A DNA stretch of 64,000 nt from Asaia sp003994335. GTDB taxonomy: Bacteria > Pseudomonadota > Alphaproteobacteria > Acetobacterales > Acetobacteraceae. Location: the NCBI RefSeq assembly GCF_037151175.1, contig NZ_JBBCOR010000007.1:181119-245118 (forward strand), written 5' to 3'. The translations under genes were made by a program, and so were the position numbers. Shown in pieces: positions 8,946 through 17,336 of the stretch; positions within the stretch are counted from its first letter, which is position 1; the number at the start of each line of letters is the position of its first letter. The notes beneath the pieces were generated by a model. It was not told the origin of the DNA, ran no database searches, and saw nothing but the letters and a program-made list of their open reading frames with translations.

Positions 8946-9440
8946 ATGAACACCATTCTGGTGCTGGGTGGCGTGAGATCGGGCAAGAGCCGCCATGCCG
9001 AAAAACTGGTGACGGCCGAGCCTGGGCCTTGGCGTTATATCGCTACCGGCCGCGCCTGGGATGAGGAAATGCGCGCCCGGATCGATCTGCACCGAGCGCA
9101 GCGTGATCCAGGGTGGGAAACGGTTGAGGAGCCGCTCGATCTTGCCCCAGCTCTGGCTCATGACGGGCCTGTGCTGATCGACTGCCTGACCTTGTGGCTG
9201 ACCAATCTTATTCTCGAAGAGCAGGATATCCGCAAGGCGACGGAGCGGCTGCTCGCAGCGCTGCGCCCACGCAAAGCGTTGAGTGTTCTCGTTGGGAATG
9301 AGGTCGGGCTCGGTATCGTGCCTGAGAACGCACTTGCCAGGCGCTTTCGGGATGAGGCAGGGCTGTTGCATCAAAGGCTGGCATGTGAGGCGCGTCGCGT
9401 CCTGTTTGTGGTGGCCGGACATGCATTGGAGATGAAATGA
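8946..9440 (+). CDS. cobU: Adenosylcobinamide kinase / adenosylcobinamide-phosphate guanylyltransferase
   Basis: CobU (CobP in the aerobic nomenclature) phosphorylates adenosylcobinamide and then transfers GMP from GTP, giving the AdoCbi-GDP used by CobS. The 164-residue protein opens with the P-loop GGVRSGKS (residues 8-15), has the guanylylation histidine region ARIDLHRAQR, and the conserved LIDCLTLWLTNL and LVGNEVGLGIVPE motifs. It is slightly shorter than the usual 170-190 residues but complete. Its last four bases (ATGA) overlap the start of cobO. Confidence 0.94.
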   Translation: MNTILVLGGVRSGKSRHAEKLVTAEPGPWRYIATGRAWDEEMRARIDLHRAQRDPGWETVEEPLDLAPALAHDGPVLIDCLTLWLTNLILEEQDIRKATERLLAALRPRKALSVLVGNEVGLGIVPENALARRFRDEAGLLHQRLACEARRVLFVVAGHALEMK

Positions 9441-10045
9441 CCCCGGATGAGGAAAATGATCGCCATCGCGTCAAAATGCAGCGCCGCAAGGAAGTGCAGG
9501 ATCGCGAGGTTGCGGAGAAGACGATCGAAAAAGGGCTGATCGCCGTCCATACCGGGCCGGGAAAAGGAAAATCCACTGCCGCTTTCGGCCTCGCTCTGCG
9601 GATGCTCGGCTATGAGCGCCGGGTCGTGATCGTTCAGTTCATCAAGGGGGCCTGGGATACGGGCGAGCGTCGGGCCCTCGAGCGGTTCGGCACACTCGCG
9701 CAGTTTCATGCCCTTGGGGAGGGCTTTACCTGGGAGACGCAGGACCGCGCGCGCGATGTGGCTGCCTGCGCCCGTGCCTGGGACCAGGCGCTGGAGGCCC
9801 TGGCGCAGCAGGACGTGGCGCTCGTTGTGCTCGACGAGCTCAATATCGCCCTGCGCTATGGTTATCTCGACGAGGCAACTGTTCTGGCAGGGTTGCGCAA
9901 CCGTCCTGCATGGCAGCATGTGGTCATTACCGGACGCAACGCCCCGGAGTGGCTCCTCAACGAGGCCGATCTGGTGACCGAGATGACATTGGTAAAGCAC
10001 CATTTCCGTCAGGGCGTGAAGGCCCAGCAGGGAGTGGAATTTTGA
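9437..10045 (+). CDS. cobO: Cob(I)yrinic acid a,c-diamide adenosyltransferase
   Basis: A CobO/BtuR-type corrinoid adenosyltransferase of 202 residues that transfers the 5'-deoxyadenosyl group of ATP to Co(I) corrinoids. After a charged N-terminal helix comes the unusual P-loop TGPGKGKST (about residues 39-47). It is followed by VVIVQFIKGAW, the VVLDELNIALRYGYLD motif, and the C-terminal KHHFRQGVKAQQGVEF, the family signature. It overlaps cobU by ATGA and runs into cobQ with a TTGA-type overlap, so cobU-cobO-cobQ is a single coupled operon. Confidence 0.94.
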   Translation: MTPDEENDRHRVKMQRRKEVQDREVAEKTIEKGLIAVHTGPGKGKSTAAFGLALRMLGYERRVVIVQFIKGAWDTGERRALERFGTLAQFHALGEGFTWETQDRARDVAACARAWDQALEALAQQDVALVVLDELNIALRYGYLDEATVLAGLRNRPAWQHVVITGRNAPEWLLNEADLVTEMTLVKHHFRQGVKAQQGVEF

Positions 10046-11493
10046 AATCCCGCGCCCTGATGTTTCAGGGGACGGGATCGAATGTCGGGAAATCGGTCCT
10101 CGTCGCCGGGCTCGCCCGCGCCTTGTCCCGGAGGGGTCTGGTCGTGCGGCCCTTCAAGCCGCAGAACATGTCGAATAATGCTGCCGTCACGGCCGATGGC
10201 GGGGAGATCGGCAGAGCCCAGGCGCTCCAGGCGCTCGCCTGCGGCGTAGCTCCCAGCGTTCATATGAACCCGGTACTGCTCAAGCCCCAGTCCGAATGCG
10301 GCTCGCAGATCATTCTCCAGGGCAGGCTCTGGGGCCAGAGGCAGGCGCGAGGGTATCAGGAGGTCAAACCCCTGCTGATGCCTTTCGTTCTCGAGAGCTT
10401 TCGACACCTGCAGGCTGAGGCCGATATCGTGCTCGTCGAGGGGGCGGGATCGGCCTCGGAGGTCAATCTCAGGCAGGGTGACATCGCCAATATGGGCTTT
10501 GCCGAAGCGGCTGATCTGCCCGTGATCCTCATTGGCGATATCGATCGGGGTGGGGTGATCGCCAGCCTGGTTGGAACCTCCTGTGTATTGTCCGAAAATG
10601 ACCGGGATCGGATCAGGGGATTCATCGTCAACCGTATGCGCGGCGACCCCTCTCTCTTCGGCCCCGGGAGAGACTTCATCGCTGAAAGAACTGGTTGGAA
10701 GGATTGCGGGCTCGTGCCGTTCTTTCCAGCCATGCGCGCGTTGCCACCAGAGGATACAGGCGATCTTCCTACTGGTTGGCAGGGCGAGGGGAGTCTGCGC
10801 GTGGTCGTGCCCCTGATGCCCATGATCGCGAATTTTGACGATCTGGACGCTCTGCGCGCCGAGCCGGAGATTACATTGCTCTTCACCCCGCCGGGTCAGG
10901 CTCTGCCTCCCTGCGATCTCGTCATCCTGCCGGGATCGAAGGCAACGATCAGCGATCTCGCGTTCTTCCGCGCCCAGGGATGGGATATCGATCTCAAGGC
11001 CCATCACCGTCGTGGAGGCCATGTTCTGGGGCTTTGCGGTGGCTATCAGATGTTGGGGAGACGTATTGCCGATCCGGAGGGCGTGGAGGGAAAACCGGGC
11101 GCCTGTGCGGGGCTGGGCTATCTCGACATTGAGACGGTTATCGCGGCGTCGAAAACAGTACGGGAAAATACCGGCCTGATTCTGCCGGCGTTATCCTGCG
11201 TATCCGGCTATGAGATCCATGCCGGGGAAACCACGGGTGCCGGGCTGGCGCGCCCTTTGATACGGTTTGCCGGGGGGCGTCACGATGGTGCGCGCTCTGG
11301 CGATGGGCGTGTGAGCGGCACATATCTGCACGGTCTGTTTGACCATCCAGAATCAAGGAAGAGTTTTCTCGCGCAGTTTGGAAAAGCGTCACAGGGCTTC
11401 GAGAACCGGGACCGTATCATCACCGTTCTCGATGGCCTCGCAGACCATCTGGAACAGTATCTCGATATTGAAGGAATGCTCTCTCTGGCCTGA
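10042..11493 (+). CDS. cobQ: Cobyric acid synthase (glutamine-hydrolysing)
   Basis: CobQ amidates the b, d, e and g carboxyl groups of adenosylcobyrinic acid a,c-diamide. The first half is a dethiobiotin-synthetase-like ATPase domain (FQGTGSNVGKSVLVAGLARA, then PFKPQNMSNNAAV). The second is a class-I glutamine amidotransferase with VLPGSKATISDLAF, the nucleophile Cys in GGHVLGLCGGYQMLG, and YEIHAGETTG. I place the start at TTG 10042, which overlaps the cobO stop (TTGA), has GGAG seven bases upstream, and gives 483 residues with the usual N-terminus. ATG 10060 is the alternative. The frame extends upstream over cobO but that part is not CobQ-like. Confidence 0.93.
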   Translation: MKSRALMFQGTGSNVGKSVLVAGLARALSRRGLVVRPFKPQNMSNNAAVTADGGEIGRAQALQALACGVAPSVHMNPVLLKPQSECGSQIILQGRLWGQRQARGYQEVKPLLMPFVLESFRHLQAEADIVLVEGAGSASEVNLRQGDIANMGFAEAADLPVILIGDIDRGGVIASLVGTSCVLSENDRDRIRGFIVNRMRGDPSLFGPGRDFIAERTGWKDCGLVPFFPAMRALPPEDTGDLPTGWQGEGSLRVVVPLMPMIANFDDLDALRAEPEITLLFTPPGQALPPCDLVILPGSKATISDLAFFRAQGWDIDLKAHHRRGGHVLGLCGGYQMLGRRIADPEGVEGKPGACAGLGYLDIETVIAASKTVRENTGLILPALSCVSGYEIHAGETTGAGLARPLIRFAGGRHDGARSGDGRVSGTYLHGLFDHPESRKSFLAQFGKASQGFENRDRIITVLDGLADHLEQYLDIEGMLSLA

Positions 11494-11579
11494 GCAGATT
11501 TGCCAGAGAGGTTCGCGAAGGCGTGAGGGGCGCCTGAAAGAGAGCAGCGTCTGTAGCGGGATGCTTGTCTGCCCCAGCC

Positions 11580-12095
11580 TCAGATGGCAGCGAAAGCCTG
11601 ACCCTGCTCCGAGAACAGCATGCGCACATAATTCAGGGCGTCGAGCATGACTCCGTTCTCGCGTACAGCGTAGGGATCGCCCTTCACCGACAGGCAGACC
11701 GTATCGCGTTCGCTCGAGGGGGTGAGCTTCGGCAGATAAACCCGGCTCACATTTTCCAGCAAGTTCCATACGACACGGACTGAAACCGGCTCGCGCTCGG
11801 ACTCGCCCAGAAGATCGGTATCGGCACCCAGGAAGGCGACGGCATCGCCAAGAAGATCTCCGGCAGGGGCGAGGTCGTCATGGTCTTGATGTACGCCGTC
11901 CAGCGCGAACCCGCCGTCAACCCCGAACATTGTCACTTCTTTATCAGACGCAACGCCGTCGAATACCAGCTTCGATTCATAGTAATCGTGATGGGAGGAT
12001 GGTATATTCCTGACGAATTCTGAGTTCTCAACCGGCATATTCCACAAATTTACGGCCGAATTCTGTTCGCCTGGCATTGTGTTGAAATGGTGCAT
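11580..12095 (-). CDS. Acidic protein of unknown function
   Basis: I do not recognise this 171-residue protein. It has no signal peptide or membrane segment, is acidic, and has an aspartate-rich middle (GVDGGFALDGVHQDHDDLAPAG, about residues 78-99). The C-terminal part (VRVVWNLLENVSRVYLPKL) looks like an ordered domain. The ATG is preceded by CCGGAGATCG, a reasonable ribosome site. It is transcribed divergently from a LysR-type regulator across an AT-rich 240-base gap, the usual arrangement of such a regulator and its target. It sits inside the cobalamin region but between two cob transcripts, so it need not belong to the pathway. Confidence 0.6.
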   Translation of the reverse strand: MHHFNTMPGEQNSAVNLWNMPVENSEFVRNIPSSHHDYYESKLVFDGVASDKEVTMFGVDGGFALDGVHQDHDDLAPAGDLLGDAVAFLGADTDLLGESEREPVSVRVVWNLLENVSRVYLPKLTPSSERDTVCLSVKGDPYAVRENGVMLDALNYVRMLFSEQGQAFAAI

Positions 12096-12336
12096 TTCGA
12101 TCTCCGGTCTTGATGTAAATCACGTGCCGCGTTTTCTAATGAGACATTCGTAAATGCAGTGTTAGCTGTGAACGTCGCTGAAACTGTTTAACGATAGGTA
12201 ACGAATTTGAACTCTGGAGGCCTCGGCTATTGATCCACTTTTACGAAGTGAAGTTTTCTAGAAACATACCGTAAAGACAAGCGCTGTTTTGGCAACGAGA
12301 TGTTCGCTTTTTTGGAACGACCATTGAGGTAAAAAC
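12096..12336. promoter_or_regulatory. AT-rich divergent promoter region
   Basis: These 240 bases separate the unknown acidic protein gene and a LysR-type regulator gene. They are clearly richer in A and T than the flanks and contain a short palindrome, TTTCTAGAAA, at about 12255-12265. LysR regulators normally bind in such shared gaps, but no operator can be proven by eye. Confidence 0.4.
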
Positions 12337-13290
12337 ATGAGAAAAAGAATAAATTTCAATGGGATGACCTATTTTATAGCGGTCATTGAGGCTGGTTCCG
12401 TGACCGGGGCCGCACGCATCACAGGGGTGTCAAAGAGCGTTATAAGCAAGGCGATCAGCGACCTTGAGGCGTCGTTGCAGACAGATCTCCTGTTGCGCAC
12501 CTCCAAGGGACTCCTGCCGACCCGAGCCGGGGAGGCGTTTTATCATCGTTGTCTGGCGGGGATGGAGGCGATTGAAACAGCTTTTCTCGACGCCGAGCAC
12601 CATGGATCCCTGCCACGCGGTGAACTGCGTGTGCTCGCCAATGCCGCTTATGGCCGCTATCGTGTTCTGCCAGTCATTCACGCTTTTGCGGAGCGTTATC
12701 CCGAGTGCAAGATCAGCTTCACGCTGGCCGATGATGTTTCCGACCTCAAGATGACGTGGTTCGATGTGGCCATCAGGACCCGCCCCCTGTCAGATCCCTC
12801 CCTGCATGTCCGGCGCATCGGGAGTTTTCAGCGCCATCTGGTGATCGGTCACGACCTTGCTTCCCGCAGTGGTGTGCTGGACAGTTTCGAGAAACTCTCG
12901 AAAATCCCCTTCATCGGGTACGTCAACCACCTGGACCAGCCCGGATGGGAATTTACGCGTGGGCTGGAGCGTCGCCATGTCTCCTTCGAACCATGCTTGC
13001 TGCTGGGGCCGATGAATCTCGTGCTGGAAAGTGTGATGCAGGGGCGCGGCTTTTCAGTTCTGCCAAGTTTCTTCTATGAAGATCCCGCACTTGCGCCGCG
13101 GCTGAAGCGCTTGATGCCCGAGTGGGCCGCGGAATCAGGCAGCATTCTGGCTTATACCTATCCGACCCGACAGCGCTCGGCAGCAGTGCGCCTTTTTGTC
13201 GAATGGATGGCCTGTGCGGCTCAGGGAGTCCCGTTCCCCGATCCTGGATCCGGCCCGAATGTCGTGTTTCCCGACCCTCTGGATCTCTGA
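12337..13290 (+). CDS. LysR-family transcriptional regulator
   Basis: A 317-residue regulator with the N-terminal winged helix-turn-helix of the family (FIAVIEAGSVTGAARITGVSKS, then ISDLEASLQTDLLLRT, residues 13-55). A periplasmic-binding-protein-like effector domain starts near GELRVLANAAYGRYRVLPVI. The final part, including FVEWMA, is typical. A GAGG stands nine bases before the ATG. It is divergent from the unknown acidic protein gene and followed at some distance by convergent bluB. The effector is unknown; its closest possible targets are the divergent gene and itself. Confidence 0.9.
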   Translation: MRKRINFNGMTYFIAVIEAGSVTGAARITGVSKSVISKAISDLEASLQTDLLLRTSKGLLPTRAGEAFYHRCLAGMEAIETAFLDAEHHGSLPRGELRVLANAAYGRYRVLPVIHAFAERYPECKISFTLADDVSDLKMTWFDVAIRTRPLSDPSLHVRRIGSFQRHLVIGHDLASRSGVLDSFEKLSKIPFIGYVNHLDQPGWEFTRGLERRHVSFEPCLLLGPMNLVLESVMQGRGFSVLPSFFYEDPALAPRLKRLMPEWAAESGSILAYTYPTRQRSAAVRLFVEWMACAAQGVPFPDPGSGPNVVFPDPLDL

Positions 13291-13359
13291 CAGTTTCTTC
13301 AGATCCCTCTCTTACCGCGTCTCTCTGAGCTCAGCCCAGTCCTTCCTGTCGGGGGACGA

Positions 13360-13998
13360 TCAGCGCTGAATCCAGTGCCTACGTGCCTGGGCGCGTGTCT
13401 CCCAGCCGCGTCTTTCGAGCTCGGGCGTATCATGTTCCTCCTCCGGATATCCGACGCAGAGATACGCCATGAATCGCCATGACGGCGCGGCGTCGAGCAG
13501 CGTCTTCATCCTGTCCGGGTCGAGGATCGACACCCAGCCCAGCCCGACGTTATGGGCCTGTGCCGCGAGCCAGAAGCCATGAATGGCCATCACGGCCGAC
13601 CACTGGACGGTTTCGGGCATGGTCATGCGCCCGAGTCCGCGCCCCTGGAGAGGGTCGGGTTCGCAGAACACCGCCACATGATGGGGCGCATCATCGAGCC
13701 CGGCCAGCTTGAGCCGGGCATAATCACCACTATCGGTTTCGTCACGTGCGGCAAGGGCGCGCGCGTTGCAGCGCGTGAAATCCTCCTTCACGGCTTGTCG
13801 CCTCACGGGATCATCCACGCGCATGAATCGCCAGGGTTGGCTGAGACCAACCGAGGGCGTGGTGCAGGTGAGGGCCAGCATATGGTCGAGCACCGGTTCC
13901 GGAACCGGGTCACGCCTGAAATGACGGACGTCGCGCCGCCATTGGAAAAGCGTGTCGAGATGATCGCGAAAGCTCTGATCAAAAACGGGGGCGGTCAT
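13360..13998 (-). CDS. bluB: 5,6-dimethylbenzimidazole synthase
   Basis: BluB is a flavin-destroying nitroreductase-fold enzyme that turns reduced FMN into 5,6-dimethylbenzimidazole, the lower ligand activated by CobT. The 212-residue protein has the FMN-binding RRDVRHFRRDPVPEPVL, TTPSVGLSQPWRFMRV, and the late VQWSAVMAIHGFWLAAQAHN and GWVSILDP motifs of the family. I chose the ATG at 13998, which overlaps the cobD stop (ATGA) and has GGAG seven bases upstream; the frame is open up to 14031 but with poorer signals. It is translated after cobD on the same message. Confidence 0.92.
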   Translation of the reverse strand: MTAPVFDQSFRDHLDTLFQWRRDVRHFRRDPVPEPVLDHMLALTCTTPSVGLSQPWRFMRVDDPVRRQAVKEDFTRCNARALAARDETDSGDYARLKLAGLDDAPHHVAVFCEPDPLQGRGLGRMTMPETVQWSAVMAIHGFWLAAQAHNVGLGWVSILDPDRMKTLLDAAPSWRFMAYLCVGYPEEEHDTPELERRGWETRAQARRHWIQR

Positions 13999-14960
13999 AT
14001 CCATACTCCAGCGAGGAGGGCCGTGACGCAACCTGCCTGGATCAGGCAGGCCAAGCGGTATAGCGCCAACGCTTTCGCGAGGTCGTCGGGCTGGGCGTCT
14101 TCAGTTCCGTTGCCCATCCAGGAATCGGCGACAAGGGTTCCAGCATAATGCCGGGGACCGGCGAGACGCAAAGCGAGGGCTCCTGCCATGGCTGCTTCCG
14201 GCCAGCCAGCATTGGGCGAACGATGCATGGCCGCGTCGCGCCGGATGGCAGCCAGGGCACCGGTGACGGAGCAGTGGCCAAGGAGCGCCGCGCTGCATAG
14301 CCACAGGGCGGCGAGGCGCGAGGCAGGAATGTTCAGGCAGTCGTCGCAAAGCGCAGCCGCCCGACCAAAATCACGATAGCGCGGTGATAGATGACCGATC
14401 ATGCTGTCAGCGGTGTTGATCGCCTTGTAGGCCACAGCACCGGGCAGGCCGAAAGCGAGCATCCAGAAAACCGGCGCCACGACCCCATCCGAAAAATTTT
14501 CGGCCAGGCTTTCGATCGCAGCCCGTATGACACCCGCCCTGTCGAGTGTCTCCGGATCACGACCCACGATCTGTGAGACGGCCTGGCGTGCCCCTGCCAG
14601 CCCTTCTTGCTGCCACCCGAGCAAAACGGCATGGACATGGGTGTACAGCGCGCGCTGGGCGAGGAGGGTGCTGGCGAGGAGAGCTTCGATCATGAAAGCA
14701 AGCGGTGCAGGCAGCAGGGTGCGAAGGGCGCTCTGGACGAGGAGGGCCAGGAGAACCGGTACACCAACGATCATGATCAGGGCCGCCAGACCGCACGCGC
14801 GCAAGGTCGCGACCGAGCCTGACCGGTTCAGCCGTTTTTCGAGCGCCGTGATCAACGCGCCGATCCATGTTACCGGATGGCCAATCCGGCGGAACACGGC
14901 GTCCGGATACCCGCAAGCAGCCTCGATCAGAAGGGCGCAAAGGGTCAGGGAAAGGAACAT
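13995..14960 (-). CDS. cobD: Adenosylcobinamide-phosphate synthase (CbiB type)
   Basis: CobD/CbiB couples adenosylcobyric acid to (R)-1-aminopropan-2-ol or its phosphate, in the membrane. The 321-residue polytopic protein has the family N-terminus (GYPDAVFRRIGHPVTWIGAL) and the central signature AAIESLAENFSDGVVAPVFW followed by AYKAINTADSMIGH. It is divergent from cobC, which supplies the aminopropanol phosphate, with the two starts within about 40 bases, and its stop overlaps the bluB start. The name follows the aerobic nomenclature. Confidence 0.93.
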   Translation of the reverse strand: MFLSLTLCALLIEAACGYPDAVFRRIGHPVTWIGALITALEKRLNRSGSVATLRACGLAALIMIVGVPVLLALLVQSALRTLLPAPLAFMIEALLASTLLAQRALYTHVHAVLLGWQQEGLAGARQAVSQIVGRDPETLDRAGVIRAAIESLAENFSDGVVAPVFWMLAFGLPGAVAYKAINTADSMIGHLSPRYRDFGRAAALCDDCLNIPASRLAALWLCSAALLGHCSVTGALAAIRRDAAMHRSPNAGWPEAAMAGALALRLAGPRHYAGTLVADSWMGNGTEDAQPDDLAKALALYRLACLIQAGCVTALLAGVWI

Positions 14961-15001
14961 GGCATAGTATGAGTGGGTCGCATGATGGGGTTGAGCATAG
15001 C

Positions 15002-16045
15002 ATGACGCCCTGGCCGGCGCATGGCGGGCGGCTGAGCGATCTCGCGAGGCTCTATCCCGAAGCGCCGACGCCCTGGATCGATCTTTCTACCGGTATCAAT
15101 CCTCATGCCTACCCCATCTCCCCGATGGATCATGCCTTGCTGAACCGTCTTCCGGACCCGCTGGAGGAGGAGGCGCTGCGTCTGGCCGCCGCAGATGCCT
15201 ATGGCGTGTCGGCCGATCATGTGCTGGCGGCCGCCGGGTCTCAGATGCTGATCGGCCTCCTGCCGGTGTTCCTGCCACGCTTCTTCCTGCCGTCTTTGGT
15301 CAGGATCGTGGGGCCGACCTATAGCGGCCACGAGACGGCATGGGCAAAAGCCGGTTTCGGGGTCGAGCATGTCCCTAGTTTCACCGCGTCCTGCACCGTG
15401 GCCTCGGCGCTGCCGCAAAGGCACATGGTCACCGTCATCTGTTCCCCCAATAATCCGACAGGCCACAGTTTGACGATGGACGAGATTGCGGCGCTCGCCG
15501 CAACCCATGAGCGACAGGGCGGCCTCGTGGTGCTGGACGAGGCTTTTGCTGATTTTGCACCTCAGAGCGCAGCCAGTCTTCTGCCCCATCCCGGATTGGT
15601 GATCTGCCGGTCATTTGGCAAAACCTACGGGTTGGCGGGCATCCGGATCGGCTTCCTGCTTGGGTCGCATCCAGTGCTTCATGCGATGCGCGCTGCCATC
15701 GGACCGTGGCCCGTGAGTACGCCGGGCTGTCATATCGGGCGCGAGGCGCTGTCCGATCATCGCTGGCGTACCCAGATGGGAAGCCGCCTCGCCACCGAGA
15801 TGGCGGCGCTGCGCCGTATCGTCACTCGGGCCGGGCTCGATTACGTAGGCGGCACCACGCTCTTCAGCCTTTTCCGCTCGCCGCAGGCGCAACAGATCTG
15901 GGATGATCTGGCCCGGGCTGGCCTGCTCGTACGTCGCTTCGAGTGGGACAGGGATTTGCTGCGTTTCGGTTTGCCCGGAGAAGCATCCACCCTGTCGCGA
16001 CTCGCAAGGGCCCTCGCCGGACCAGGACCTGGTTCACGGTCCTGA
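15002..16045 (+). CDS. cobC: L-threonine-O-3-phosphate decarboxylase, cobalamin pathway
   Basis: A PLP-dependent class-I/II aminotransferase-fold enzyme of about 347 residues. In the cobalamin pathway this family makes aminopropanol phosphate for CobD. Typical features are HGGRLSDLARLYPEAPTPW, DLSTGINPHAYP, the SPNNPTGHSL substrate loop, VVLDEAFADF, and the PLP lysine in RSFGKTYGLAGIRIGF (about residue 206). I prefer the ATG at 15002; an in-frame ATG at 14969 would add 11 residues and leave only eight bases to the divergent cobD start. Neither has a strong ribosome site. Confidence 0.9.
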   Translation: MTPWPAHGGRLSDLARLYPEAPTPWIDLSTGINPHAYPISPMDHALLNRLPDPLEEEALRLAAADAYGVSADHVLAAAGSQMLIGLLPVFLPRFFLPSLVRIVGPTYSGHETAWAKAGFGVEHVPSFTASCTVASALPQRHMVTVICSPNNPTGHSLTMDEIAALAATHERQGGLVVLDEAFADFAPQSAASLLPHPGLVICRSFGKTYGLAGIRIGFLLGSHPVLHAMRAAIGPWPVSTPGCHIGREALSDHRWRTQMGSRLATEMAALRRIVTRAGLDYVGGTTLFSLFRSPQAQQIWDDLARAGLLVRRFEWDRDLLRFGLPGEASTLSRLARALAGPGPGSRS

Positions 16046-16170
16046 ACGCTTGGGTATCGGGGGCATTCCGGCCCCATCCATGTCCCTGATGAGCGCATCG
16101 ATCGGGATGCGTGTGGTCTCAACGATCTCTGATTGCTTCGCCCGGGACGCCTCGGTATCCTTGGCCGATC

Positions 16171-17265
16171 ATGACCCATTCATCTCTTCCCGACGAGGCT
16201 GTCTCGAGCCGCGGCCTCCACCTACGCCCTATCGACCTCGGCAACGGGGTGGTGATCGAGACGCCGGTCATTCTGGCGCCGATGTCGGGTGTGACGGATC
16301 TGCCCTTCCGTCAGCTGGCCCGTGAGCTCGGGGCGGGACTGGTCGTTTCCGAGATGATCGCCTCCTGGGCCATGGTGCGTGAGAACGAGAACACGCTGCG
16401 TATGGCCCGCAGTGCTGAGAACGGCCCCAACTCCGTTCAGCTCGCCGGGTGCGACCCTGAGGCCATGGCCCAGGCGGCCAGGATCGCCGTCGATCAGGGC
16501 GCTGATCTCATCGACATCAATTTCGGCTGCCCCGTGAAGAAGGTAGCGGTCGGCCAGTCGGCTGGTTCGGCCCTGATGCGGGATGAGGTCAAGGCGGCAG
16601 CGCTGCTCGAGGCGACCGTCAAGGCGGTTTCAGTGCCCGTCACGCTCAAGATGCGCATGGGCTGGGATCATCAGTCGTTGAACGCTCCCCGCCTCGCGCG
16701 TATCGCGGAAGAGGTGGGAATTCGCTTGGTGACCGTGCATGGGCGCACGCGACAGATGTTCTATAACGGGACGGCTGACTGGCATTTCGTGCGCACGGTC
16801 AAGGAAAGCGTGAAGCTGCCTGTGATCGTCAATGGCGATATCGTCTCGATCCAGAATGCGCGCGATGCCCTCGCGGCTTCCGGTGCCGATGGCGTAATGA
16901 TCGGGCGCGGCTGCTACGGCCGTCCCTGGTTCCTGGCCCAGGTCGCGCAGTCGTTGCGTACCGGCGAAAATATGCCCGACCCCGATCTGACAACTGAAAA
17001 AGCGATCGTGCTGCGTCATTACGGCATGATGCTCGACCATTTCGGTGAGCGCCCAGGTCTGCGTCTCGCACGCAAGCATGTGTCCTGGTACTCGCACGGC
17101 CTGCCCGGATCGGCTGCGTTTCGCGCCAGCATCAACAAGATGGATCAGGCGCAGGACGTGATTGCCCATCTCACGGCGTTTTACGATCAGCAGATCGCTC
17201 AGGGTGTCATACGCGACAGGGAGTCGACGCATCAGCGTCCCGAAACGGTCGAAGAAGCCGCCTGA
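16171..17265 (+). CDS. dusB: tRNA-dihydrouridine synthase
   Basis: An FMN enzyme reducing uridines in the tRNA D-loop. The 364-residue protein has the TIM-barrel motifs of the DusB group: ILAPMSGVTDLPFRQLARELG, VQLAGCDPEAMAQAA, the catalytic cysteine region DINFGCPVKKV, KMRMGWD, TVHGRTRQMFYNG, VNGDI and GVMIGRGCYGRPWF. The ATG at 16171 lacks a strong ribosome site, but the protein aligns from there with the family. It heads the cluster that in many Alphaproteobacteria reads dusB-ntrB-ntrC-ntrY-ntrX; here the gene after it is only a degenerate NtrC-like protein. Confidence 0.93.
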   Translation: MTHSSLPDEAVSSRGLHLRPIDLGNGVVIETPVILAPMSGVTDLPFRQLARELGAGLVVSEMIASWAMVRENENTLRMARSAENGPNSVQLAGCDPEAMAQAARIAVDQGADLIDINFGCPVKKVAVGQSAGSALMRDEVKAAALLEATVKAVSVPVTLKMRMGWDHQSLNAPRLARIAEEVGIRLVTVHGRTRQMFYNGTADWHFVRTVKESVKLPVIVNGDIVSIQNARDALAASGADGVMIGRGCYGRPWFLAQVAQSLRTGENMPDPDLTTEKAIVLRHYGMMLDHFGERPGLRLARKHVSWYSHGLPGSAAFRASINKMDQAQDVIAHLTAFYDQQIAQGVIRDRESTHQRPETVEEAA

Positions 17266-17336
17266 ATGATCCGATCCGCGCTTCGCTTCACGGTCCTGCC
17301 CGATGGCAAGGCTGGTCCAGACTCAGCCGCACTCCT

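Noticed and set aside
8898..9422. N-terminal extension of the cobT frame
   Set aside because: It runs antisense through cobU, is not CobT-like, and a good ribosome site and normal N-terminus exist at 8897.
7000..16050. Cobalamin riboswitch
   Set aside because: I looked for the conserved GCCACTG-type core near the cob starts and found no convincing match.
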